From Pseudomonadota bacterium (GTDB lineage: Bacteria > Pseudomonadota > Gammaproteobacteria > Steroidobacterales > Steroidobacteraceae), in contig JAEWAF010000097.1 of the NCBI GenBank assembly GCA_023391815.1, positions 62,001 to 126,000 of the forward strand: a stretch of DNA of 64,000 bases, read 5' to 3'. Below are positions 8,087 through 16,006 of this stretch, one piece after another. Position 1 is the first letter of the stretch, and every line of letters begins with the position of its first letter. The notes under the pieces are model-generated. The model was not told where the DNA came from and searched no databases. It was given only the letters and a program-made list of their open reading frames with translations. Position numbers and translations under genes: made by a program.

Positions 8087-9179
8087 GGCTGCGATCCTGA
8101 GTCTGATCCTGAGTGCCGGCGATGAAGTCCAGCGTCAGCTGGCGCGCGATGTGATCGGTGAACTGCTGGGGCGGCGACTTCATGAAATAGCTCGACGGCC
8201 CGGTCAGCGCGCCGCCGACACCGCGATCCAGCGCCAGCTGCGCGCAGCGCACGGCATCGATCACCACGCCGGCCGAATTCGGCGAGTCCCACACTTCCAG
8301 CTTCAGCTCGATGTTCAGCGGTGAGCCGCCGAACGCCGTGCCTTCCATGCGGATATAGGCCCACTTCCTATCGCTCAACCATTCGACATGATCGCTCGGG
8401 CCGACGTGAATGTTGGCGGCGGCAACGTCGATCTGGCTGGTGACCGAGCGGGTCTTGGACAGCTTCTTCGAGAGCAGGCGCTCCCGCTCCAGCATGTTCT
8501 TGAAATCGGCGTTGCCGCCGAAGTTGAGCTGGTAAGTCCGATCGAGCGCGACGCCACGCTCGCGAAACAGGTTGGCGAGCGCTCGATGCACGATGGTGGC
8601 GCCGACCTGGCTCTTGATGTCGTCGCCGACCAGCGGCAGGCGCGCCACTTCGAACCGTCGCCGCCAGTCCGCGTCGGAAGCGATGAACACCGGAATGCAA
8701 TTGACGAATGCGCAACCGGCTTCGAGCGCGCGCAACGCATACCATTCGGTGGCTCGCTGCGAGCCCACCGGAAGATACGAGACGAGAACTTGCGTACCGC
8801 TCTCGCGCAGGACTTTTACGACGTCCGCTTCGGGCGCGTCCGATTCGACCAGCTCGTCTTCGAGATACGTTCCGATGCCGTCGAGCGTGCGGCCGCGGGC
8901 GACCTTCACGCCCAGCGCGGGCAACGGCGCGAACACTCGGGTGTTATTGGGCGCGGCGAGCAGCGCTTCCGACAGGTCTTTGCCGACTTTGCAGGCAGTG
9001 ATATCGAACGCCGAGGCGACTCTGATATCGCGCACGTGATAGCGACCGACTCGTGCGTGCATCAGTCCCGGAATGACCTCATCGTCGGCGGCATCCCGGT
9101 AGTAGTGCAGGCCCTGCACGAAGGAAGACGCGCAGTTGCCTGCGCCGACGATGCCAACGTTCACTGTCTCTGCGTTCAA
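8034..9179 (-). CDS. ino1: Inositol-3-phosphate synthase
   Basis: Converts glucose 6-phosphate to 1L-myo-inositol 1-phosphate with NAD. The NAD-binding motif VGIVGAGNCASS lies at residues 8-19, and the family signatures LVSYLPVGSQRATEWYA, NCIPVFIAS, GDDIKSQVGATIVHR and LNFGGNADFKNM are all present. I chose TTG 9179 because GGGAG lies just upstream and it places the nucleotide fold at the normal distance; this gives 381 residues. The frame stays open to ATG 9305, and an ATG at 9239 is also possible, but neither has a good ribosome site. The C-terminal 20 or so residues are Arg/Asp/Gln-rich and overlap the phosphatase gene. First gene of the minus arm of the carbohydrate locus, and its committed inositol step. 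Confidence 0.9.
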   Translation of the reverse strand: MNAETVNVGIVGAGNCASSFVQGLHYYRDAADDEVIPGLMHARVGRYHVRDIRVASAFDITACKVGKDLSEALLAAPNNTRVFAPLPALGVKVARGRTLDGIGTYLEDELVESDAPEADVVKVLRESGTQVLVSYLPVGSQRATEWYALRALEAGCAFVNCIPVFIASDADWRRRFEVARLPLVGDDIKSQVGATIVHRALANLFRERGVALDRTYQLNFGGNADFKNMLERERLLSKKLSKTRSVTSQIDVAAANIHVGPSDHVEWLSDRKWAYIRMEGTAFGGSPLNIELKLEVWDSPNSAGVVIDAVRCAQLALDRGVGGALTGPSSYFMKSPPQQFTDHIARQLTLDFIAGTQDQTQDRSHDQRARARAPRHVRAHG

Positions 9180-9196
9180 TGCCGTCTCCCGCGAGT

Positions 9197-9215
9197 CGCG
9201 ATCGGCTTGATCGCG
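9197..9215. promoter_or_regulatory. Inverted repeat, possible regulator binding site
   Basis: CGCGATC and GATCGCG form a perfect 7-base inverted repeat with a 5-base spacer. It sits 18-36 bases before the chosen start of the inositol-phosphate synthase and about 220-235 bases upstream of the sigma-54 -24 element. Both positions suit a regulator: a repressor of the minus arm, or an upstream activator site for the sigma-54 activator. Role inferred. Confidence 0.4.
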
Positions 9216-9432
9216 TGGCGTGGCTGATGCACGAAGCATGCAAAGTACAAATCGGCGCGGCTGCTCGTGATCGCTGTTGATCTGGATCGATACAAGACGC
9301 GCCATCGACAGCGTGTCAGCGTGTAAGCGCTCCGCGGCCGTGTAACTTTTTTTCCGGTTGGCAACGCGAAGCGCGTCCCGTTAGCTTCTTTGTCTCTGGG
9401 TTCTCAGCGGTGCGCGCCGTTGTCGCGGTGGC

Positions 9433-9447
9433 GGCACGCTTGTTGCT
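9433..9447 (+). promoter_or_regulatory. Sigma-54 (-24/-12) promoter of the plus arm
   Basis: The sequence CGGCACGCTTGTTGCT contains GGCACG-N4-TTGCT. It agrees with the sigma-54 consensus TGGCACG-N4-TTGCW except for the first base, and has the obligatory 10 bases between GG (9433-9434) and GC (9445-9446). Transcription would begin near 9458, which leaves a leader of about 54 bases before the GTG at 9512. A sigma-54 activator is encoded at 1467-2510. Confidence 0.7.
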
Positions 9448-9511
9448 ACTTACCCTGCATGGAGCGACTCATCGACGTGAGTCATCGCTGACGGTGATCG
9501 AGGAGAGCGTA

Positions 9512-10660
9512 GTGCGCAACCTGTGGACATCGACCCAATCCATCCAGTTCGATACACGCGTGCTGGTCACTGGCGGCGCGGGTTTCATCGGCTCGCATGT
9601 GGCGAATCTGCTCGCGGAAAGCGGCACGCGCGTGCGCGTGATCGACGCGCTCGATGAACAGGTCCACGGCACGGAGCCTGGCTTTCCAGCTCATCTACAT
9701 GCCGATATCGAGCGTCTTGAAGGAGATATTCGGGACCGCGACGCGCTGTCCGCGGCTTTGAAGGACGTTACGCACGTATGTCACCTCGCCGCCGCCGTCG
9801 GCGTCGGTCAAAGCATGTATGAGATCGAACGTTACGTCGACGTGAACAATCGGGGCACGGCCGTGCTGCTGGAAACGCTGATGGATCGTCGGGTGCAACG
9901 GCTGGTGATCGCGTCCAGCATGAGCATTTACGGCGAAGGGTTGTATCGAGAGCCGGGCGGCAATGGTTATTGCGAGCCGCCGCTGCGCTCGCGCGAACAA
10001 CTCAGCGAAGGCCGGTGGGAGATCGAAAGCAGGAACGGCAGGTTGGAGCCGGTGGCGACGCCTGAAAGCAAGCACGCCGTGCCGGCGTCGGTGTACGCGC
10101 TGTCGAAATACGATCAGGAGCAGATGTGCCTGATGTTCGGTGCCGCTTACGGCGTGCCGACCGTAGCGCTACGTTTCTTCAATGCGTATGGCCCCTATCA
10201 GGCGCTGTCGAATCCATACACGGGCGTGCTGGCGATCTTCGCGTCGCGCTGTCTGAACGGCAATTCCCCGCTGATTTTCGAAGACGGCATGCAACGACGT
10301 GACTTCGTCAGCGTCCGCGACGTTGCTCGAGCGTGCCAGCTTGCGCTCACCACCTCGGCGGTCGGGCAGACCTTCAACATCGGCTCGGGCGAGCCTCGAA
10401 CGGTGCTGGAGGTCGCCAACAGCGTGATCCACGCGGTGAATGCTCCGGTGGAGGCTCTGGTCACGGGTAAGTACCGCATTGGCGACATCCGGCACTGCTT
10501 CGCGGACATATCCAAGGCGGAGCGATTGCTCGGCTACACGCCCGAGGTGAAGTTCGAGGACGGGCTGGTCGAGCTGGCCGAGTGGCTGGCGGGCACGTCG
10601 GCGAACGACAACTTCATGCGCGCGAGCGCCGAGCTCGATCGCAAAGGGTTGACGCTGTGA
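9512..10660 (+). CDS. NAD-dependent nucleotide-sugar epimerase/dehydratase
   Basis: 382 residues from GTG 9512, chosen because AGGAG lies at 9501-9505; the frame extends upstream to 9410 without a good ribosome site and would add a Rossmann-unlike leader. Extended short-chain dehydrogenase: VLVTGGAGFIGSH (residues 17-29), ASSMSIYGEG with the catalytic Ser, and YALSK (Tyr195, Lys199). The segment YGPYQALSNPYTGV and the following FEDGMQRRDFVSVRD are typical of UDP-glucose 4-epimerase and GDP-mannose dehydratase relatives. First gene of the plus arm, directly behind the sigma-54 promoter; ends in a GTGA overlap with the next epimerase. Converts an NDP-sugar of unknown type. Confidence 0.88.
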   Translation: MRNLWTSTQSIQFDTRVLVTGGAGFIGSHVANLLAESGTRVRVIDALDEQVHGTEPGFPAHLHADIERLEGDIRDRDALSAALKDVTHVCHLAAAVGVGQSMYEIERYVDVNNRGTAVLLETLMDRRVQRLVIASSMSIYGEGLYREPGGNGYCEPPLRSREQLSEGRWEIESRNGRLEPVATPESKHAVPASVYALSKYDQEQMCLMFGAAYGVPTVALRFFNAYGPYQALSNPYTGVLAIFASRCLNGNSPLIFEDGMQRRDFVSVRDVARACQLALTTSAVGQTFNIGSGEPRTVLEVANSVIHAVNAPVEALVTGKYRIGDIRHCFADISKAERLLGYTPEVKFEDGLVELAEWLAGTSANDNFMRASAELDRKGLTL

Positions 10661-11763
10661 GCGCGGCCGCGAAGAACGGGGGCGATTGCAGCGTCTTGAT
10701 CACCGGTGGCGCTGGCTTCGTCGGCGTGAATCTCGCCGCGCATTGGCTGGCTGGCGGTGAGCGCGTTCGTATTGTCGATTCCCTGGTACGCGCGGGCAGC
10801 GAAAGAAACATCGAGTGGTTGCGGCGAAGATATCCGAACGATGTCGAGTTCGTCGAGGCGGATGTTAGAAACGCGTCGGCGCTGACGGCCGCGATGCAAG
10901 GCGTCGAGCACGTGGTGCATCTGGCTGCGCAGGTGGCTGTGACGAGCAGCCTCGTCAACCCGGCGTTCGATTTCGATGTGAACGCTTTCGGGACGCTGAA
11001 CGTGCTCGAGGCGGCCCGACGGGCCAGGCGCGCGCCGTCCTTGATCTTCACGTCAACCAATAAAGTGTATGGCGGGCTGGAGGATCTGCGAGTCCGGGCC
11101 GAAGCGGACCGTTACATGCCGACGACCGAGCGCGTCCGCACGCGCGGTATCGATGAATCGCGCTGCCTGGATTTTCACAGTCCCTACGGCTGCTCGAAGG
11201 GCGCCGCCGAACAATACGTGCTGGATTACTCCCGCAGCTTCGGATTGCGCACGGCCGTGTTTCGGATGAGTTGTATCTATGGGCCTCATCAGCACGGCAA
11301 CGAAGATCAGGGTTGGGTGGCCCACATGGTTCGCCGCGCCCTGGCCGGCGACGCCATCACCATTTATGGAGATGGAAAACAGGTGCGCGACATCCTGTTC
11401 GTCGACGATCTCGTCGCCGCGTTCGACAAGGCGCGCCACGATATCGATCGCCTGTCCGGGCGCGCGTTCAACATCGGCGGCGGCCCCGAAAACACCGTGA
11501 GTCTGCTGGAGCTGCTCCGACATCTGGAGCAATTACTGGAGCGACGTATCGAAAGGCACTTCGACGCGTGGCGCATCGGCGATCAGCGTTATTACGTGTC
11601 CGACACGGGCCGATTCCAGAACGCGACCGGTTGGCAGGCGCTCACGCCCGTGGCGCAGGGGCTCGAGGCATTGCGCGATTGGTTGATCACGTCCGAGTTG
11701 CCGCCCATGCATCGCCGTGCGCCGGCGCACGTGGCGGTGCGTGAGCTCGGAGTATCCGGGTAA
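10657..11763 (+). CDS. NAD-dependent epimerase, CDP-paratose 2-epimerase-like
   Basis: 368 residues from GTG 10657, which overlaps the preceding stop as GTGA. Second extended SDR of the plus arm: VLITGGAGFVGVN (about 13-25), FTSTNKVYGGL, YGCSKGAAEQYVLDY (Tyr177, Lys181) and RMSCIYGPHQHGNEDQGW. The last motif and the STNKVYG segment are characteristic of CDP-paratose/tyvelose 2-epimerase relatives, so a 2-epimerisation of an NDP-sugar is a fair guess. It differs clearly from its upstream neighbour, so the pair probably acts in sequence rather than redundantly. The exact substrate is unknown. Confidence 0.85.
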   Translation: MSAAAKNGGDCSVLITGGAGFVGVNLAAHWLAGGERVRIVDSLVRAGSERNIEWLRRRYPNDVEFVEADVRNASALTAAMQGVEHVVHLAAQVAVTSSLVNPAFDFDVNAFGTLNVLEAARRARRAPSLIFTSTNKVYGGLEDLRVRAEADRYMPTTERVRTRGIDESRCLDFHSPYGCSKGAAEQYVLDYSRSFGLRTAVFRMSCIYGPHQHGNEDQGWVAHMVRRALAGDAITIYGDGKQVRDILFVDDLVAAFDKARHDIDRLSGRAFNIGGGPENTVSLLELLRHLEQLLERRIERHFDAWRIGDQRYYVSDTGRFQNATGWQALTPVAQGLEALRDWLITSELPPMHRRAPAHVAVRELGVSG

Positions 11764-11767
11764 ACGC

Positions 11768-12745
11768 ATGAGCGGATCGCAACAGGCAGCCACACTGATT
11801 CGACCGATGACCACGCGCGTGCGCGAGGTAGGTATCGCCGTGCCTGCCGAGCGCGAAGTGCGCGTTCGATTGGAAGGATGCGGTATCTGCGCTTCGGGTC
11901 TGCCGGTGTGGGAAGGACGTGACTGGTTCAAATACCCGCTGGAAGCGGGCTCGCCGGGTCACGAAGGCTGGGGCATCGTCGATGCAGTCGGCTCGGCGGT
12001 CGACGATCTGGAAGTCGGGCAGCGAGTGGCGCTGATGTCCGGGCATGCGTATGCAGAGTATGACCTGGCCACGCGCGATTGCGTCGTACCCTTGCCCGAG
12101 GAGTTGGATGACGAGCCATTCCCCGGCGAGCCGTTCGGCTGCGTGATGAATATTTTCGAGCGCAGCGATATTCGCAGCGGCCAGACGGTCGCCGTCGTAG
12201 GTGGCGGCTTCATCGGCTTGCTGTTGACGCAGCTCGCGTCCGACGCCGGCGCGCATGTGGTCGTGCTGTCGCATCGTCAGTTCGCGCTCCAGCTCGCATT
12301 GACGATGGAAGCGGAAGACACCATCGCTACCAAAGACGACGGTCACGATGCGCAACGGGCCATGCAACTCACCGGCGGGCGCGGCTTCGATCGGGTCATC
12401 GAAGTGTCAGGTGTGCAAGCGGGGTTGGACCTTGCGAGCGAGATCACCGCCGAGCGCGCACGCCTCATCATCGCTGGTTATCACCAGGACGGACCGCGCC
12501 AGGTAAACATGCAACAGTGGAACTGGCGCGGCCTGGACGTCATCAATGCGCACGAGCGCTCGATGGATCGCTATGTGGCCGGGGTGCAGAAAGCGATCCA
12601 GGCGGCCCTGGAAGGTCGGCTCGATCCGTTTCCGTTGTTGACGCACACCGTCTCGCTCGGCTCACTCGATCTCGGGTTCAAGCTGATGCGCGATCGTCCG
12701 GACGGCTTCGTGAAAGCACTGTTGCTCAACGAGGTTGCGCCATGA
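11768..12745 (+). CDS. Medium-chain zinc-type alcohol dehydrogenase family protein
   Basis: 325 residues from ATG 11768, four bases after the epimerase stop. N-terminal GroES-like domain with GCGICASGLPVW and GSPGHEGWG, which give the catalytic-zinc Cys and His-Glu pair; the four-Cys structural zinc lobe is not visible. The Rossmann part has VAVVGGGFIGLLLTQLA. Polyol, sorbitol and inosose/aminocyclitol dehydrogenases belong to this family, and together with an inositol-phosphate synthase and a Gfo/Idh/MocA protein an inositol or sugar oxidation is plausible. Stop overlaps the next start (ATGA). Confidence 0.85.
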   Translation: MSGSQQAATLIRPMTTRVREVGIAVPAEREVRVRLEGCGICASGLPVWEGRDWFKYPLEAGSPGHEGWGIVDAVGSAVDDLEVGQRVALMSGHAYAEYDLATRDCVVPLPEELDDEPFPGEPFGCVMNIFERSDIRSGQTVAVVGGGFIGLLLTQLASDAGAHVVVLSHRQFALQLALTMEAEDTIATKDDGHDAQRAMQLTGGRGFDRVIEVSGVQAGLDLASEITAERARLIIAGYHQDGPRQVNMQQWNWRGLDVINAHERSMDRYVAGVQKAIQAALEGRLDPFPLLTHTVSLGSLDLGFKLMRDRPDGFVKALLLNEVAP

Positions 12746-13791
12746 GCGCGCGGCTGCGAACGCAGGGCAGAGCGATCAGCTCGATGCCACGCAGCTCTCA
12801 TTCACGGCCGCGCATCGCATTCGTCGGTTTGGGATGGATCGGACGCAAGCGGCTGGATACATTGGTTGCCGATCCCGATGTGAACTTCGAAGTGGCAGCG
12901 CTCGTTGAAAGTGACGCCGAGCGCCTGCGCGCGGCCGCGATCGCTCATCCGGAGGCGTCGGTGATACCGACCGTAGCGGGGCTGCGCGATGAAGATCTGG
13001 ATGCAGTGGTCATCGCCACACCGAACGGTTTGCATGCATCTCAGGCCATCGCATGTCTGGAGCAGGGATTGGCGGTCTTCTGTCAGAAGCCGCTGGCCAC
13101 CACGCTCAACGATGTGCGACGAGTGCTGGCCGCGGCCCGTGTCGCCGATCGCTTGCTCGGCATCGACTTCTGCTATCGCCACATCTCCGGCATGCACGAG
13201 CTGCGACGGCGGCTCACGTCGGGCGCAATTGGCGAGATCCTCGCGATCGATCTCACTTTTCACAATGCTTACGGGCCGGACAAATCGTGGTGTCGGGACC
13301 GCATCCTGGCCGGGGGCGGTTGTTTGCTCGATCTGGGCGTGCATCTGCTCGACCTGGCGTTATGGGTCCAGGGCATGCCACCGACCGAGCGTGTGCGGAG
13401 CCGCCTGTTTGCCAATGGGCAACCGGTGCAGGGATGCGACGGAGCACTGGAAGATCTCGCCTATGCCGAGTTCATCCAGGCGAACGGCGCGATCGTGCGG
13501 CTGGGCTGTTCCTGGTTCGCGCACATCGGCCAGCCCGCGCGCATTCAGATGGAAATTACCGGGACGCATGGCGGCGCTTCGTGGTGCAACGTCGATGGCT
13601 CCTTCTATGACTTCGACGTGCACTGGTTCGAGGGAACGAATCGAGAGCGCTTGGGAATGTCGCGAGACGACTGGGGCGCCCGCGCGCTGGGCGCGTGGCT
13701 GCAACAGCTGCGAATCAGCAATCGCTTCGATGCCGAAGCGGAGCATATCGTGCGCAGTGCCTCGCTGATCGAGGAGGTCTATCGCGCATGA
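12742..13791 (+). CDS. Gfo/Idh/MocA family oxidoreductase
   Basis: 349 residues from ATG 12742. N-terminal Rossmann motif IAFVGLGWIGRKRLD, then VVIATPNGLHASQAIACLEQG and VFCQKPLATT. The usual family motif is EKP with Lys in the active site; here the Lys and Pro are kept but Glu is Gln. The C-terminal domain has GGGCLLDLGVHLLDLALW, where the conserved Asp and His of the substrate site fall. Members oxidise or reduce inositols, sugars and NDP-sugars with NAD(P). Coupled by ATGA overlaps to both neighbours. In this locus it probably works with the zinc dehydrogenase on the inositol or sugar part. Confidence 0.88.
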   Translation: MSARLRTQGRAISSMPRSSHSRPRIAFVGLGWIGRKRLDTLVADPDVNFEVAALVESDAERLRAAAIAHPEASVIPTVAGLRDEDLDAVVIATPNGLHASQAIACLEQGLAVFCQKPLATTLNDVRRVLAAARVADRLLGIDFCYRHISGMHELRRRLTSGAIGEILAIDLTFHNAYGPDKSWCRDRILAGGGCLLDLGVHLLDLALWVQGMPPTERVRSRLFANGQPVQGCDGALEDLAYAEFIQANGAIVRLGCSWFAHIGQPARIQMEITGTHGGASWCNVDGSFYDFDVHWFEGTNRERLGMSRDDWGARALGAWLQQLRISNRFDAEAEHIVRSASLIEEVYRA

Positions 13792-14885
13792 AGCTGCTGA
13801 TGACAGCCGATGCGGTTGGAGGCGTGTGGACTTATGCGCTGGATCTGTGCGCAGCGTTAGCAGCGCATGAGGTCGAGGTCGTGCTTGCGACCATGGGGCC
13901 GCGTCCGACCGATTCGCAGCGAACTGCGGCGAATGCCTTGAGCAACGTGCGCTTGGTCGAGTCGGACTTTCGCTTGGAATGGATGACCGAGCCCCGGGAT
14001 GACGTTGTCGCGGCGGGGGAATGGCTGCTCGATCTCGCCGCGGCGGATTCTGCGGATGTCATCCACTTGAATGGATACTCGCACGCGGCATTGCCATGGG
14101 AGCGACCGGTGGTGTGCGTGGCGCATTCGTGCGTAACGACATGGTGGCAAGCGGTGCATGGCTCGCTGCCGCCGGCATCATGGGATGAGTATCGTCGTCG
14201 AGTCCTATGCGGGCTGAACAGCGCCGACATCATCATCGCTCCGACCGCCGCGTTCCTGAATCAAGTCAGTGCGACGTATGCAGTCACGCGACCAACTCGC
14301 GTCATCCGCAATGGACGAGCACGGACTGCGTTCAACGGCGATGTTCGTCGGGAGCCCCTCGTATTGGCGTGCGGTCGCCCCTGGGACGTTTCGAAAAACA
14401 TCCGCGTGCTGGACGAGGCGTCGCACGACGCACCCTGGAGCGCCTGTGTCATCGGCAATCCCGCGGGACCAAACGGTCAGAGCTTCATTCCGTCGAATTT
14501 GCGAGCGCTTGGCGATCAGTCCGCGCACGAAGTTCACGCATGGATGCGAAAGGCGCGCATCTTCGTGCACCCGGCGATTTATGAACCGTTCGGCTTGGTC
14601 GTGCTCGAAGCGTCGCTTGCCGGATGCGCGCTCGTGCTGGCCGATATCCCGACGCTGCGCGAGTTGTGGAACGGCGCGGCGGCGTTTTTCGAACCACGAG
14701 ACAGCCGCGAATTGCGCGCGACACTGCAAACACTGCTCGACGATCCGAACCGCCAACGAGAGTTGGCGAGGGCGGCACGGGCGCGCGCCGATGAGTACTC
14801 GATTGCAGCAGCGGCTGCGGAGTACTTCGACACCTATCAGTCACTGCTTTGCGGTCGCGCGAACAGGAGGCGAGCCGTCGCATGA
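13788..14885 (+). CDS. Glycosyltransferase, GT4-like
   Basis: 365 residues from ATG 13788. GT-B fold: the N-terminal TADAVGGVWTYALDL holds the Gly-rich acceptor-side loop, VCVAHSCVTTWW and DIIIAPTAAFLNQV form the inter-domain region, and HPAIYEPFGLVVLEASLAG carries the EPFGLxxLE signature with the donor-binding Glu residues. This signature is shared with retaining GT4 enzymes, including glycosyltransferases that act on inositol phosphates. It is the only clear GT4 member in the locus, followed by three CgeB-like transferases. No membrane segments. Coupled to both neighbours by ATGA overlaps. Confidence 0.88.
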   Translation: MKLLMTADAVGGVWTYALDLCAALAAHEVEVVLATMGPRPTDSQRTAANALSNVRLVESDFRLEWMTEPRDDVVAAGEWLLDLAAADSADVIHLNGYSHAALPWERPVVCVAHSCVTTWWQAVHGSLPPASWDEYRRRVLCGLNSADIIIAPTAAFLNQVSATYAVTRPTRVIRNGRARTAFNGDVRREPLVLACGRPWDVSKNIRVLDEASHDAPWSACVIGNPAGPNGQSFIPSNLRALGDQSAHEVHAWMRKARIFVHPAIYEPFGLVVLEASLAGCALVLADIPTLRELWNGAAAFFEPRDSRELRATLQTLLDDPNRQRELARAARARADEYSIAAAAAEYFDTYQSLLCGRANRRRAVA

Positions 14886-16006
14886 AGTTCGTCCTGTTCT
14901 ATCACTCACTGATCTCGGACTGGAATCACGGTAACGCTCATTTCCTGCGCGGCGTGGTCAGCGAGCTTTTGTATCGCGGCCATGAGGTCGATGTTTACGA
15001 GCCGAACTCGGGCTGGAGCTTGACGAACCTGATCAACGAGCGCGGCGAGGCCGCCATCGCCGACTTCTACGTCACGTTCCCGGAATTGAGCAGCACGTTC
15101 TTCGACGCTGCGATCGTGGATGTCGATAGAGTCCTGGATGGAGCCGACGTGGTCATCGTTCACGAGTGGAACGAGCCTGGATTGATCCAGCGGCTCGGCG
15201 CGAGTGCCGAGCGACGCGGCTGCACGGCGCTATTTCATGACACCCACCATCGCAGCGTCACCGACGCAGCGAGCATGGCCGCGCTGGATCTGCGTCATTA
15301 CGACGGAGTCCTGGCGTTCGGACAGGCAGTGGCCGATCGATACACGCGTTACGGCTGGGCCGCGCAAAGTTGGGTTTGGCACGAAGCCGCCGATCTGCGC
15401 CGCTTCGTTCCTCTGCCTCGGCGTGACCCTCGTTCCGATCTGGTTTGGATCGGCAACTGGGGCGATGACGAGCGCAGCGCCGAGCTGCACGAATATCTGA
15501 TCGAGCCGGTGCGGCGACTGGGCTTGAGCGCGGAGGTTCACGGTGTACGCTATCCCGCTCATGCGCTTCGCATGTTGAGCGAAGCTGGCATCGCCTATCG
15601 AGGCTGGCTGCCGAATCACCGCGTGCCGGAAGTGTTTGCTCGCCATCGATGCACGGTGCATGTGCCGCGCCAGACCTACGCCCGACAGCTTCATGGCATC
15701 CCGACGATTCGGATGTTCGAAGCATTGGCGTGCGGCATTCCGTTGATCAGCGCGCCGTGGTACGACTCCGAGTATCTGTTTCGTTCAGGTGTGGATTATC
15801 TGGTGGCGAACGATGGCGATGAGATGCAGCGGCATCTGCGAGCGGTCCTCGACGATCGCGAGCTCGCCGAGAGCCTGGCGCGCCATGGATTGGAAACGAT
15901 TCGCGCTCGCCATTCCTGCGCGCATCGGGTCGATGAGTTGTTACAGATACTGACGACGCTGCGGGCGAAGCCGCCGTGCCGTTCGGTCGCGGGAGGGCTG
16001 TCATGA
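14882..16006 (+). CDS. CgeB-like glycosyltransferase (paralogue B)
   Basis: 374 residues from ATG 14882. The N-terminus KFVLFYHSLISDWNHGNAHFLRG resembles the other CgeB-like proteins of the locus, with HGNAHF in place of GNGHA. The C-terminal domain has RMFEALACGIPLISAPWYDSE and a following FRSGVDYL, equivalent to the DEWxGLE-type donor-site segment of the paralogues. A His-rich segment FHDTHHRS lies near the domain junction. Most divergent member of the four. Cytoplasmic, substrate unknown. Confidence 0.83.
   Translation: MKFVLFYHSLISDWNHGNAHFLRGVVSELLYRGHEVDVYEPNSGWSLTNLINERGEAAIADFYVTFPELSSTFFDAAIVDVDRVLDGADVVIVHEWNEPGLIQRLGASAERRGCTALFHDTHHRSVTDAASMAALDLRHYDGVLAFGQAVADRYTRYGWAAQSWVWHEAADLRRFVPLPRRDPRSDLVWIGNWGDDERSAELHEYLIEPVRRLGLSAEVHGVRYPAHALRMLSEAGIAYRGWLPNHRVPEVFARHRCTVHVPRQTYARQLHGIPTIRMFEALACGIPLISAPWYDSEYLFRSGVDYLVANDGDEMQRHLRAVLDDRELAESLARHGLETIRARHSCAHRVDELLQILTTLRAKPPCRSVAGGLS

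Larger units (their letters stand above)
9180..9511. promoter_or_regulatory. Divergent control region of the carbohydrate locus
   Basis: This stretch of about 330 bases separates the two arms. It holds an inverted repeat CGCGATC-N5-GATCGCG at 9197-9215, a run TTTTTTT near 9350, and a sigma-54-type promoter at 9433-9447 facing the plus arm. If the synthase starts further upstream (ATG 9239 or 9305), part of the region would be coding. I see no clear sigma-70 promoter for the minus arm. Confidence 0.6.
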
